DNA of 64,000 nucleotides from an uncultured Actinobaculum sp. (GTDB lineage: Bacteria > Actinomycetota > Actinomycetes > Actinomycetales > Actinomycetaceae): NCBI GenBank assembly GCA_938020505.1, contig CALIHR010000047.1, forward strand, positions 1-64,000, in the 5' to 3' direction. Below the pieces are notes generated by a model that was not told where the DNA came from, did no database searches, and saw only the letters and a program-made list of their open reading frames with translations. Positions 24,660-33,618 of this stretch are shown here, piece after piece (positions within the stretch are counted from its first letter, which is position 1; each line of letters opens with the position of its first letter). The translations under genes and the position numbers were made by a program.

Positions 24660-26423
24660 TCATTTGCCCTTCCCCGCGGTTCGGTAGACTCCTAAGACCG
24701 CCTCGGTCAGGTCCGTGTAAACCAAACGGCTACCCTGCCAGGCAAAGCCGCAGGGCCGCAGCACGTCGCCTCCGTTCGCCCCTGCGAGCAGCTGGTCGGC
24801 GCGCGTCTTGTCGATCCCGGCGACCGTCGCGCCGTCGCCGTCGACGAGGATCGACGAAACGACGGCGGGCGCACTGGATTCGCCTGCTGACTTGCCGCGG
24901 GTTTCGACGTTGACGACGGCGATGTCGTGGCTGAGGTCCACGCCTTTGACTTTCGCCTCGCCGATGGCTGCGCTGCGCTTGCCGTCGATCGAGAGCTTCC
25001 CGTCGCCGGCGGAAAGGAGCACCGGCGCCTTCGGACCCGCGGCCAGGTATCGCTTGCCCGGGGGAAGGGGGCGCGCCGTGTCTTTGCCAGCCGCATCGCC
25101 GTCCGTGGCGCCGCGGGACGACGCTTTGCCGCCCGCGCCGTCCGGCGGCGTCGGCGACGCCGAGGCTTCGGAGTCCTCGCCCGAGGCCTCGTCGTCCACG
25201 CCGTTGGTCTGGCCAAGCCGCGAGCGGATGTCCGCCTCGGCGTCCGCAAGGCTGGAGTCGGACTCGACGGCCGAGCTCAGCACAGTCACCTCGGCGTCGA
25301 GTTCCCACGCGTCGTCCGCCCCGGCGCCGATTCCGACCAGGCCCGATTCGGCTTCGCAGATCACTCCGTCTTTAAGCGCTGCGCAAGCGCCGTCGAAATC
25401 TTTCCTGACGAAGCGATTTCCGTGGGTGAAGTAGACGCCCGACGTAGATTCCGTCCGCACGACGAGGTAAGACCCAGTCATCTGCGCGCGAATTCCTGTC
25501 GCTTGGGAGGCCGGAGGCTTTATCGGCTTGTGCGCGGATTTCTTTTGCGGCGACGCGCCGGAGGGAACGCCGTTCGACGACGGGCCGTTTGAAGGCGAAG
25601 CGCCGTCGGCGGGAGAGCCGGACGTCGAACCCGAGCGCGAAGGCGAGCTGCCGCGCGAAGGCGAGGGGCTCAAAGCCCGCGGCGTCTTCGGCCGCTTGGC
25701 GGCCGCGGAGGAGGCTGCTTTTCCGGGGGTCGGCGAAGCCTTTTCGCCCGCCGACGGCGAGGGATTCTTTTCGGTCCCTTCCGTCTTTTGCGCAGCGGTC
25801 TTTGGCGCGGCGATTCTCAGATTCTTGTCCGCGACGGGGGCACCGTCGGCGTCGAACCCCGTCACGTGGACGTCCTTCGTTCCGTCCCAGGTGAGGAAAT
25901 AGGCGACGCCTTCGCGCACGCCGACGAATTGGAAGGTGCCGGCGGGGCCGACGCTGAGGTCTTTGAACCGCCCGCTGGCCGGATTGAGGATGCGCGGATC
26001 GCCCACCGACCATTCGCCGTCCTCGTAGTTCGAGGTCAGGCACACGGTGGGCGAGTCTCCGACGCAGTCGACCCAGCCGTCCGCGGTCTTCTTCCACAAG
26101 GCCTTTGCCTCGCCCGGCGCGTATCCGGCCAGCTCCGAGCTCTTCGCCTTGAAGTCGTGGCGCACAGAGACAGCCGTTTTTCCGCTGACGACGACGCCCG
26201 CGAGTTCGCCGGGGCCGCTCTCCTTGCGTTCGAGGAGAGCGGCCGTCCCGGGGATTTTCGGTGCGTATTTGAGGGCGGCAAGGGTGGGCGCGGGAGCGGG
26301 CTCCGTCGCGGATGTGCCTGCGCCGGACGGCGGCGTCGGCTTCGGCGTTTGGCCGCAGGCCCCGAGGACCATGAGAAGACCCGCGAGCGCGGCCGATGTG
26401 CGCGCGAACGGCCTACGGGTCAT
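24660..26423 (-). CDS. secreted lipoprotein of unknown function with low-complexity centre
   Basis: I start at the ATG at 26423 because AAGGAG lies 7 bp upstream; an ATG two codons earlier is too close to it. The 587-residue product has a signal peptide and lipobox (LLMVLGACGQ). Residues of about 50-190 and 320-587 look beta-rich with repeated short strands, as in a propeller. In between lies a Ser/Pro/Lys/Ala-rich disordered stretch of about 130 residues. No catalytic motif is visible. The protease lipoprotein gene is upstream on the same strand, separated by 316 bp and a hairpin. Confidence 0.7.
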   Translation of the reverse strand: MTRRPFARTSAALAGLLMVLGACGQTPKPTPPSGAGTSATEPAPAPTLAALKYAPKIPGTAALLERKESGPGELAGVVVSGKTAVSVRHDFKAKSSELAGYAPGEAKALWKKTADGWVDCVGDSPTVCLTSNYEDGEWSVGDPRILNPASGRFKDLSVGPAGTFQFVGVREGVAYFLTWDGTKDVHVTGFDADGAPVADKNLRIAAPKTAAQKTEGTEKNPSPSAGEKASPTPGKAASSAAAKRPKTPRALSPSPSRGSSPSRSGSTSGSPADGASPSNGPSSNGVPSGASPQKKSAHKPIKPPASQATGIRAQMTGSYLVVRTESTSGVYFTHGNRFVRKDFDGACAALKDGVICEAESGLVGIGAGADDAWELDAEVTVLSSAVESDSSLADAEADIRSRLGQTNGVDDEASGEDSEASASPTPPDGAGGKASSRGATDGDAAGKDTARPLPPGKRYLAAGPKAPVLLSAGDGKLSIDGKRSAAIGEAKVKGVDLSHDIAVVNVETRGKSAGESSAPAVVSSILVDGDGATVAGIDKTRADQLLAGANGGDVLRPCGFAWQGSRLVYTDLTEAVLGVYRTAGKGK

Positions 26424-26688
26424 TCTCATTCTCCTTCCGGGAGGACCTTGCGAGCCGACCTCCCTACTGTTTCACGGTCTGCAACAAATTGCGAACCGAA
26501 TCCCTGGCGACGAGTCCCCAAACGGGAGGCGCCGCCCTCCAGACGGCGCGCGAAGCCTGGGCATGCACGCCGGAAACCGGGCCCGCCAGCGGCATTCGGC
26601 CGACCGATGCTCGCACGGACGCCGGCAGGCCGCTGTTCCATCGGTCACGGCCCGCAGGCCGCCCTCGTGTCCGTCGGCGGCTTCTATC

Positions 26689-26706
26689 GGCCGCCCTCAG
26701 GCGGCC
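26689..26706 (-). terminator. short GC hairpin after the protease gene
   Basis: GGCCGCC (26689-26695) and GGCGGCC (26700-26706) pair around a CTCA loop, 34 bp past the stop of the protease lipoprotein gene. The rest of the 26424-26739 gap holds only the upstream region of the next lipoprotein and no supported gene. Confidence 0.55.
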
Positions 26707-26739
26707 CGCCGATGCGATGGCTGAAAGCCGCTCGTCCGG

Positions 26740-28728
26740 TCACTGGCTGACGACCGTCGTCACGTCGGAGGGCGTCGGCTTCTTGCCCGCCTTCACGTTG
26801 GCGAGCATGAGCATCCGCGCCCCCCGCATGTCGATGACGACGTCGGAACCCGTTCCCTCGGCGTCGAAATCCCCCGCCGCGAGCGCTTTGACCTGGCTCG
26901 GATCGATTCCCGCGGCGCGAATGTCATAGGGCGTGATGCGATAGACAGGGAGGTTGCCCTTCGGTTCGTCGTCGGTGATGAGCCACGCGGCGAACCTTCC
27001 GCTGCGGTCCCTGCCGACAACCATGACGTCCGTGAGGCGGCCGCCGCCGAAGTCCCCGGCCGCGACGACGCCGTCGATCCCGCTCGCCAGCGGGCCGCTC
27101 GCGCCGCCTTCGCCGCCAACCAGGCCCTTGAGGCCGTGGACGGGCCACGGCTTGTCCCTGGTCAGCCCGTGTTTGGACACGTGAAGATAGACGCTCGTCG
27201 TGCCGTCGGCCCACACAACGAGGAGGTCGTCCCTCTTGTGGTCGCCGTCCGGGCTGAAGTCGCCGCCGATGATCTGGCGTGCCTGAACCCATTCGAGGGG
27301 ATCGTGGGGGTTGAGATGCATCAGCCGGCGAGGCCCTCCCGAGCCCGGGTCCTGGAGCATCATGATCTTCCCGTCTCGCCCGAGGAACACGAGGTCGTCC
27401 TGGCCCGAGCCGTCGAGGTCCGCGGTCGTGAGCATCCGCGGCTGCAGGTTCGACGACGACCCGCGCGAGACCCTCCGGGAGGCCATGAACGGGAATGTGA
27501 GGCTGCCCGAGCCCAGGAAGACGTCCATCGTCCCGTTGCGCCAGGAGACGACCAGGTCGTCGGCGCCGTCCACGGCGCCGAAGTTGCCTGCCGCCATGAG
27601 CTGGGCACCGCTCCAGTCGCCGGCTTTCGACAGGTCGAATGCCTCGGCCTTCGCGATGAGCTCGGTGACGAATCCGGACATGCGCACGCCCACGGATTCG
27701 TCGTCGGTGTATCCGCCGCCGTCTTGGCCGCCCCCCGTGACGGCGACCATGCACCACTTGGTCACGCCGTTGACCGTCTTCGGAACGAGCCACGGTCCGC
27801 CGGAGACGCCGCTGGCCATCCCGGAGCATTTGATGTTGAAGAAAGACGTGCCCGCTTCCCGGTACTCGGAGGTCGAGTTGAGGCAGTGGCGGGGGTAGGC
27901 GGCGGTGTACGTCGAATTGTCGGAGTCGTCGGCCGGGTAGCCGACGATCTCCACCTTCGGCTGGGCGATCTGCGCGTCGAGGGAGATGTCGAACCCGCCC
28001 GTCACCTCTTGGATCGTCTGGTTGGCGACGTTCGGGGCGACGCTGAGGACGGCGACGTCGTAGGCGACGCCGTCGTCGCCCTCGCTCTCGTAGCGGGGGT
28101 CGATGTGGATGGCGGAACCGGACATCTCCCAGACCCCGTATGGCGTTTGAGCCCGGCCGTCCACCCACGAGAATTGGGGGATGAACACGACCGACTGGGC
28201 GTTGACGTTGTACCAGCAGTGCGCCGCGGAGACGACGATCGTCCCCGAAGCCGAATTGACGACGGAGCCGGAGCACGTGTGGTATTCGGCGGTCGAGCGC
28301 GGCCCCGTGCGGTAGAAGAAGGTTCCCGTCTGCGGCAGTCCGATGAAGTTCTCGCCGACGCCCACCGGCCCCTCGCCGAGTTGGACGTTCGAAAGCTTGG
28401 GGTCCTTTAGGGCAGAAGCGGGCAGTTGGGTCGCCTGGGCCGACGGCTGCCTCTGCCCAGGCTGCTTTTGCTGGCCCGGCTGATTCGACGACGGCGGATC
28501 GGCCTGGTCCGGGTGAGCGCCCCTGACCGCTTGGGCGAGCCTGTCCTTGGTCCAGAAGCCGTTGCCGCCCACATGGCCCTTGGCGCGGGAGTCGAGGGCG
28601 ACCCGCCCGCCTTCCGAAAGCGGACGAGGCACAGGCGGCTTGAGAATGGGGCGGGAGCAGCCCGCCAGCATGAGGCATGCGCACACCACGGCGAGCACGA
28701 TCCGCCTGCAGCCTGTGATTCTCGCCAT
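26740..28728 (-). CDS. secreted trypsin-like serine protease lipoprotein with FG-GAP repeats
   Basis: The 662-residue protein has a signal peptide and lipobox (CLMLAGCSR). Residues of about 110-360 form a chymotrypsin-fold protease: TCSGSVV and SAAHC hold the catalytic His, AYDVAVLSV the Asp, and GMASGVSGGPW the Ser. The C-terminal 280 residues carry repeated DLDGSGQDDLVFLG, GGDFSPDGDHKRDDLLVV and AGDFDAEGTGSDVVI segments, which are FG-GAP/VCBS calcium-binding propeller blades. Such propellers often mediate binding to surface ligands. The ATG follows AGGAGGG. Substrate unknown. Confidence 0.85.
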   Translation of the reverse strand: MARITGCRRIVLAVVCACLMLAGCSRPILKPPVPRPLSEGGRVALDSRAKGHVGGNGFWTKDRLAQAVRGAHPDQADPPSSNQPGQQKQPGQRQPSAQATQLPASALKDPKLSNVQLGEGPVGVGENFIGLPQTGTFFYRTGPRSTAEYHTCSGSVVNSASGTIVVSAAHCWYNVNAQSVVFIPQFSWVDGRAQTPYGVWEMSGSAIHIDPRYESEGDDGVAYDVAVLSVAPNVANQTIQEVTGGFDISLDAQIAQPKVEIVGYPADDSDNSTYTAAYPRHCLNSTSEYREAGTSFFNIKCSGMASGVSGGPWLVPKTVNGVTKWCMVAVTGGGQDGGGYTDDESVGVRMSGFVTELIAKAEAFDLSKAGDWSGAQLMAAGNFGAVDGADDLVVSWRNGTMDVFLGSGSLTFPFMASRRVSRGSSSNLQPRMLTTADLDGSGQDDLVFLGRDGKIMMLQDPGSGGPRRLMHLNPHDPLEWVQARQIIGGDFSPDGDHKRDDLLVVWADGTTSVYLHVSKHGLTRDKPWPVHGLKGLVGGEGGASGPLASGIDGVVAAGDFGGGRLTDVMVVGRDRSGRFAAWLITDDEPKGNLPVYRITPYDIRAAGIDPSQVKALAAGDFDAEGTGSDVVIDMRGARMLMLANVKAGKKPTPSDVTTVVSQ

Positions 28729-29111
28729 CTACCCTCCTGTTTGGACGCCACCGGCTTCAACGTCGCGCACGCCCGAGGAATTCCCCGGCAGCGCACGTCG
28801 GCGTCGCAAAGCGAATTCGCGGCGTCGTGCGGCGATGCCTTCCCAGGGATCATTCTAGGCCTCCCCTCGGCCCGCCGACGCCTCTCCCTCGGGCTTGTGT
28901 GTCTCCCCTCAGGCTGCGCGTCTTGCGCGTCTCCTTTTGGCTTGCGCTCTCTCGGTCTGCGCGCCCCTTCTTGGCCTGCGCTCCCTTTTTGGTCTGCACC
29001 CCTTGGCCGGTGCGTCTTCGGAGCGGCGGTTTTCCCTGGCCGAAACGAGCGTGCAAAATATCCTTGGTTGCTGTCACACCGAAGCAACGCACCGACCGTC
29101 TGGAGCCCTCA
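28729..29111. other. gene-free spacer with a degenerate short repeat
   Basis: This divergent intergenic region contains four related pyrimidine-rich segments between about 28936 and 29005, each with a core like GGCTTGCGCTC or GGTCTGCGC followed by CCTTTTT-like sequence. A ribosome site GGAG at 29102-29105 belongs to the next gene. I see no reading frame I would support. Confidence 0.4.
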
Positions 29112-29408
29112 GTGTTCTTCAACAACTTTGTGAGCGTCTTGCAGCTCATCGCCTCGCCGCTGTTCTTCGCGACGGCGGCCGTCGCGTTTGTCTTCCTCAC
29201 CGTGGCGCTCGTGAGGCTGTTCGGGGCGCAACGCAAGCTGGCCCGGGCTCGCAGACTTCTGATCGAGGCGGACCTCGCCGAACGCGGCGTCGGCGTCGGG
29301 TCGGCTGGAAAGCCCCACAGCAAAGGCGGAACGACGGGCAAAAGTCTGAGGTCAGGAGCCGAGCAAAAGGCCGGCGACGACGGGAAAGCGGAGTCTGCCG
29401 ACGCCTGA
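29112..29408 (+). CDS. small single-pass membrane protein
   Basis: I start this 98-residue protein at the GTG at 29112, which has GGAG 6 bp upstream. It opens with about 37 mostly hydrophobic residues (FFATAAVAFVFLTVALVRLF) that give one membrane helix, then an amphipathic basic stretch and a Gly/Lys/Ser-rich cytoplasmic tail. I know no family. Divergent from the protease gene. Confidence 0.55.
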   Translation: MFFNNFVSVLQLIASPLFFATAAVAFVFLTVALVRLFGAQRKLARARRLLIEADLAERGVGVGSAGKPHSKGGTTGKSLRSGAEQKAGDDGKAESADA

Positions 29409-29536
29409 GTCCGCCGTCGGCGGCGCGGAGCCTTTCGGGCCCTAAGCGGAGAAGGGAGCCCTTCAGACCGTCGGCGGAGCGGGTCTGAATCCGCGCCAGG
29501 ACGCCCGCGAGCCCCTGGCAAGGCGTCTTCAGACGC

Positions 29537-30517
29537 TCAGTAGGGCGACTCCAAGCCCATCGACTCGTAGTGCCTGCGCAGATCTTCGAGCGTCACGCCC
29601 GGGCCTATCGGCTCGGTCCATCGGGCTTGGCGTTCTCGGGTGTAGTGGACGATGGGCTCGTCCCACAGCCTTATCGCACTGCAATAGGCCGAAACTGCCC
29701 CCTCCGTTTTCTTTTGCGCCGGAGCAAGGCTCCTATAGTCGATCCCGCGTCCGCTCCCGTTTGACGGAAACAAGCCTTCCCGCCATCGGGGTTTCCGCCA
29801 CCATGCGCGCCCGTCCCAGCGTATCGGAGTCAGAACTTCGCGAAGCTCGCCCGCACCCGGGCACGTGCCATACCTGGCTTCGTCGTCGGGCCACCGCTCG
29901 ATGTAGACCGTCCTCAACCGTCCGCGGTCCGTTTTCTCGGGGCGCTCCACGTCGATTCCGATCTCCAGGAAATCGCCGCCTTCGTATCGCCACATGTCCA
30001 CATCGACCCAAACTGACGGCACACGAGAGTAGCGGGCATGCCTCGAAGCGGCCCACGGCAGCCCGTCGGCTCTGAGGAGAAACCAGCTTTCGCCGTCGAC
30101 GGCGAACTCAAGGGCGAAGCGCCCCTCCCCCGCAACCTCGTGATAGCCCTTAAGCCGGCCTTCAAGCACGCGCCCCTGCCTGTCCATCAGGGCTCTGCGC
30201 CTGGAAATCGGCATGAACCAGCCCAGTTCGCACGGGACGTCGGGCGCGGGAGCAGGCGTCCGCGGCGCCGCGTCCCCGATTCTGTACAGGCCGCGCATGT
30301 GGGCGTCTACTCGCGCCACCTCTTCGCGTTCGGCTTCGCTAAGCCGGCTCCAGTCGAGCATCCCGTCTTCGAAACGCACCGGAAAGGCGCCGTCGAAGAG
30401 GAACCACGGCTCTTCCTCGACCCATATTCGATTGCCTTCGACGACGCCGTTGACGGCGACCGCGTCGACGACAGCGGCGTCCTCAGCGCCATCTGGCTTT
30501 GCCCTGGAATCAGACAT
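29537..30517 (-). CDS. 326-residue protein of unknown function beside the toxin locus
   Basis: The protein is soluble and acidic, rich in Trp, Arg and Glu, with no signal peptide. Recurring elements such as VEEEPWFLFDGAFPVRFEDG and VDGESWFLLRADGLPW suggest two similar beta modules in the first 170 residues. I cannot assign a family. Its ATG follows AAGGAG at 10 bp. It lies downstream of the ADP-ribosyltransferase-like gene on the same strand but beyond a hairpin terminator, so it may be an independent gene or an immunity candidate. Confidence 0.6.
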   Translation of the reverse strand: MSDSRAKPDGAEDAAVVDAVAVNGVVEGNRIWVEEEPWFLFDGAFPVRFEDGMLDWSRLSEAEREEVARVDAHMRGLYRIGDAAPRTPAPAPDVPCELGWFMPISRRRALMDRQGRVLEGRLKGYHEVAGEGRFALEFAVDGESWFLLRADGLPWAASRHARYSRVPSVWVDVDMWRYEGGDFLEIGIDVERPEKTDRGRLRTVYIERWPDDEARYGTCPGAGELREVLTPIRWDGRAWWRKPRWREGLFPSNGSGRGIDYRSLAPAQKKTEGAVSAYCSAIRLWDEPIVHYTRERQARWTEPIGPGVTLEDLRRHYESMGLESPY

Positions 30518-30573
30518 CTGTGCACTTCTCCTTTTCCGAATCTTTCACACGGGGCTCGCATCCGCTCTTTCCA

Positions 30574-30604
30574 GCGCCGGCCCAGTCTGCCGGCGCCCGT
30601 TTTT
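30574..30604 (+). terminator. intrinsic terminator, plus orientation
   Basis: GCGCCGGC at 30574-30581 pairs with GCCGGCGC at 30589-30596 around a 7-nt loop, followed by CCGTTTTT. It has all parts of an intrinsic terminator reading in the plus direction, although both flanking genes are on the minus strand; the stem itself could also stop minus-strand transcription from the toxin locus. Confidence 0.65.
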
Positions 30605-30711
30605 CAGGAGCCGCTCGCACCCGCCTTTTCAGGAAACGATCGCGTTGGCCTCTCCAGCCGCTGACAGATCTCACTCCTCCAGTCGCCGCGTAAACAGACC
30701 CGGCGCACACG

Positions 30712-31203
30712 TCACTCGAGCGGGGATGTGAAGCGTTCGCAGTATTCTCGCGGAACGACGAGCTCTTTGCCTCTGGCCTTCGGGATCATCGCGGAGACCA
30801 TGGCGACCACTTCGCTCGGGTCGATTCCCATCGAGACCGGCTGCCCGCCGTCGCCGATCACCCACTCCTCGTAGACTCGCACGCTGAGATCGTCGACCGT
30901 CTCGACGGGATAACCTCGGAATATCCTGCCCGGTGCGTACGTGATTTCCTCCGCTTCGGGCATCGCCGAAAAGGCTCCGAGATCGCGGCCCGTGCGCCCG
31001 ACGACGATTCCCAGCTCCGACGTCGTGAAGCCCGCGGTGGCGACCGTCATGTCGACCGACGCCGCAGTCAGGAGCTTCGTGGCCACATCGACCGTCCCGA
31101 GCTCCGCCGGATGGACCCACCCGCGGAAGCTCACGCCTGGGGCGGGAGGAAGGCTGAGAAGCGCCTTGAGGAAGGCATCGAGGTTCAAATCGTCGCTTGT
31201 CAT
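30712..31203 (-). CDS. small ADP-ribosyltransferase-like protein next to the toxin gene
   Basis: This 163-residue protein has no signal peptide. GVSFRGW (Arg27), GFTTSEL (residues 58-64) and FSAMPEAEEITYAPGRIF (ExE at 83-85) follow the order and wording of the R-S-E class ADP-ribosyltransferases. The last segment resembles the toxin's FSAYANEAEHLYKPGAKF closely. The distance from the S/T motif to ExE (about 21 residues) is shorter than in known active enzymes, so it may be a degenerate fold or an immunity protein. The ATG follows GAGG. It starts 86 bp after the toxin gene. Confidence 0.55.
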   Translation of the reverse strand: MTSDDLNLDAFLKALLSLPPAPGVSFRGWVHPAELGTVDVATKLLTAASVDMTVATAGFTTSELGIVVGRTGRDLGAFSAMPEAEEITYAPGRIFRGYPVETVDDLSVRVYEEWVIGDGGQPVSMGIDPSEVVAMVSAMIPKARGKELVVPREYCERFTSPLE

Positions 31204-31288
31204 TGCTTCGCCTCTTTCATTGGCTCATTGGTTTTCATTGGCTCATTGGCGGAGTTTGAGCTGAGGGCATTGGGAATGCCGCCGGACG

Positions 31289-32965
31289 CTACTTCTCCTC
31301 CATGATGACCTTCCAACCTTGCTTGGATCCGAATTGCTTCTCCTTCATTTCGAGGATGTTGAATTTGGCCCCGGGCTTGTAAAGGTGCTCTGCCTCATTT
31401 GCGTAGGCCGAGAATGACTGGATGTCGGGCGCCGTGCCGTTCTTGATCCTGAACTCGACCGGGATGTTGTCGGGAGACTTTTTGGCGGACATCTCCGCAA
31501 ATTGTGCGGCAACCGAGGAATCTCGCGACGTGGAGAGGAATGCGGGGTCAGAGAAAACGCCCTCGTCGAGCATCTTGTCGACCACGCCCTTGGGCAACGC
31601 CGTCCCCCTGTGCAAATCTCCCGGTTCGGGGGTCGGCAGCCGATCGAGGGCCCTCGTCGCATCCTCAATCAGCTTATGGGTCTCCGGCGATCCGCCCCCG
31701 CTGCGCAGGGCGCCGTTCATGTTAGTGTAACCCTCATTGACCGTGTAGCGGTGAAGGCCTCTGACGGAGTCCTGGTCTAGGCCGGGGTTGGCCTCCGAGA
31801 CCTTCCCGGTCCATTCGTCGACGCTGTGCTCCCACCCCTCTTTGGTCAGGCCGGGTTTCGGCGAGAAGTCCTTTGGCGGCTTGCCGACGTCCGTGAAATC
31901 CAGCTTGTCGAGCTTCCGGGAAGTCTCGGCGGCGTCGGCGGCCCTGTCCACACGGCGGGCCGCGCCTGCGACGTCGCCGACGTCGTCCGCGTGGGCGCCC
32001 AGCCTCGCCAGCAGCGACGACGATTTTGTGGCCGCCGTGCCGCCGCCTGCCGTCGCAACCGCCACAACGATGTCGGGAACCAGGTGGCCGACGGCGCGAG
32101 CGGGATTGTCCGCCCACGTGTCCCAATCGAGCACCCCCTTTGCGATCTCTTTTCCCACCTCGAGAGGATGATCCCGCAGGGCTTTCCCGAAGGCGACCAC
32201 AGATTCGCCCCGCAGCTGGAATTTCATCGCAAGTTCCTCGGCAGTGAGCTCTCCCGTGAGGAAGGGGATCAAATCATCGAAGAGCAGGCTGATCCCATTT
32301 AAATCCAGCAGGAGCTTGCCCACGTCTAGGCATGCCTCGAAGGCACCGTAAAGGACCTCTCCGACGGCGGCCACCCCGGTCTCCAACCAGTTGCGTTTTT
32401 CAGGGGCGCCCTCGCACGAGGCTCGTATCGTACTCGCGCAAGTCTCTGCTTCGGTCTCCAACGTGCTGACCGCCGAATCGAAATCGGAGACGGCCTGGTT
32501 TCGCATGGATTCACCGGGGTCGGAGAAGGGCTCGATCGTCAGATTGTACGTCCCCGGACCGTTCACCTGCTCCCATTCGCGCTTCTCCTGCTTTCCGCGT
32601 TCGACGTCGGCATCGTATTCCTCGCGAGCCTCTTTGGTGATCCGATTCGCCTCGTCGTAGTTGGTCTTGCAGTCAGAGGCGGTTGTTTGGGCGTTTTCCA
32701 ACGACGTCGCATACAGATCAAGCGCGTCTGCCGCGTTCGTGAAACCCGTGGCGGCCTGCTGCCACCTTCCAGGCTCCACGGAAAATTTCTCGTGGAACCG
32801 GTCGGCTGCCCGTCCGGTCCATCCGTCTGTGGACAGGGACGACAACGAGTCAGACAAAACCTGGTATTGGCTGGAACGCGAACGCATCGTCGTCGCCTTC
32901 TCGCGTATCGCCGAGGGGCTTCCGGAGATGGAGAAGGTCGGCGCGCCGGTATGCTCAATTCCCAT
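31289..32965 (-). CDS. type VII secretion effector with C-terminal ADP-ribosyltransferase domain
   Basis: The 558-residue protein opens with a helical T7SS-type domain: two helices around GWTGRAADRF, a true WXG motif near residues 48-50, and a coiled stretch to about residue 150. A hydrophobic middle region (about 205-335) follows. The C terminus has an R-S-E ADP-ribosyltransferase core: HRG with Arg453, FLSTS at 476-480 and EAE with Glu524 and Glu526. Such enzymes transfer ADP-ribose from NAD to a target protein or other molecule. The architecture fits a polymorphic toxin secreted by an ESX system. The ATG has AGGAGAG upstream and overlaps the preceding gene by 11 bp. Confidence 0.82.
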   Translation of the reverse strand: MGIEHTGAPTFSISGSPSAIREKATTMRSRSSQYQVLSDSLSSLSTDGWTGRAADRFHEKFSVEPGRWQQAATGFTNAADALDLYATSLENAQTTASDCKTNYDEANRITKEAREEYDADVERGKQEKREWEQVNGPGTYNLTIEPFSDPGESMRNQAVSDFDSAVSTLETEAETCASTIRASCEGAPEKRNWLETGVAAVGEVLYGAFEACLDVGKLLLDLNGISLLFDDLIPFLTGELTAEELAMKFQLRGESVVAFGKALRDHPLEVGKEIAKGVLDWDTWADNPARAVGHLVPDIVVAVATAGGGTAATKSSSLLARLGAHADDVGDVAGAARRVDRAADAAETSRKLDKLDFTDVGKPPKDFSPKPGLTKEGWEHSVDEWTGKVSEANPGLDQDSVRGLHRYTVNEGYTNMNGALRSGGGSPETHKLIEDATRALDRLPTPEPGDLHRGTALPKGVVDKMLDEGVFSDPAFLSTSRDSSVAAQFAEMSAKKSPDNIPVEFRIKNGTAPDIQSFSAYANEAEHLYKPGAKFNILEMKEKQFGSKQGWKVIMEEK

Positions 32966-33305
32966 CTTGCTCTCCTATCAATTCCGTCGTTTCAAGGCCG
33001 TCGGTCTTCTCGGCGAACTTTTGCATGCGCTCTTTCGCCTTGTTGTCGAAGTCGACGTAGTTCGTGGCGACTTGCCCCAGGCGTCCGGCGACCTCTTCGA
33101 TGTCATCGGTCATGTCGTTGATTCCGCGTTCCCAGCGATCCTGGAAATCGTCGAGAGCCTTCCAAACGGTGTCGCTTCCGACGTCGCTCTCCGTGGGAAC
33201 GACGTCCTCTACGTCCTGCTCTTTCTTTTGCTTGACGGCCTCGCTGGCCTTCGTCGAAGCGTTTATGAGGGACTCGAGGTCCACTTCGAAATCGTAACTG
33301 GTCAT
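32955..33305 (-). CDS. WXG100-like small helical partner protein
   Basis: The 116-residue protein begins at the ATG at 33305 with GAGG upstream. It is acidic and predicted helical. VWKALDDFQDRWERGINDMTDDIEEVAGRL (key residues W..AL..F..RWERGI) has the helix-turn-helix spacing of ESX substrates, with WER in place of WxG. It could be the secretion partner of the effector, whose start codon lies inside the end of this gene. Confidence 0.7.
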   Translation of the reverse strand: MTSYDFEVDLESLINASTKASEAVKQKKEQDVEDVVPTESDVGSDTVWKALDDFQDRWERGINDMTDDIEEVAGRLGQVATNYVDFDNKAKERMQKFAEKTDGLETTELIGEQDGN

Positions 33306-33318
33306 GATCCTCACTACC

Positions 33319-33618
33319 TCAGTCCATGACGGCGACGTTGCGCACTTCTGTGTTGTGGGCCAGGTCTTTGATGTCGCTCAGAGCGTTGGCCGCTTCATCC
33401 AGCGCCTGCGTCAGTTCATCGGTGCGTTTTTCCAGACGCCGGTCGAAGGCCATTTGAGCCCGTCGAGAGACAGACTCCTTGCTCCACCCTTCGATCCGGC
33501 CCTCAGTCTTCTTTCGCGCAGTGGAAATGAGATCTTCCACATTCGCGCTCATGTTTTCAACCAAAGTTGTCAGGTTGGCCAGTGAGGCCTCGTTGTATTT
33601 GAAGGTTCTCTCGCTCAT
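33319..33618 (-). CDS. WXG100-like small helical protein
   Basis: The 99-residue length is typical of WXG100 proteins. Two long helices flank RIEGWSKES near residue 44; the motif is WSK rather than WXG. It starts at an ATGA overlap with the preceding gene. It is probably a heterodimer partner in the effector module; which partner it binds cannot be read from sequence. Confidence 0.7.
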   Translation of the reverse strand: MSERTFKYNEASLANLTTLVENMSANVEDLISTARKKTEGRIEGWSKESVSRRAQMAFDRRLEKRTDELTQALDEAANALSDIKDLAHNTEVRNVAVMD

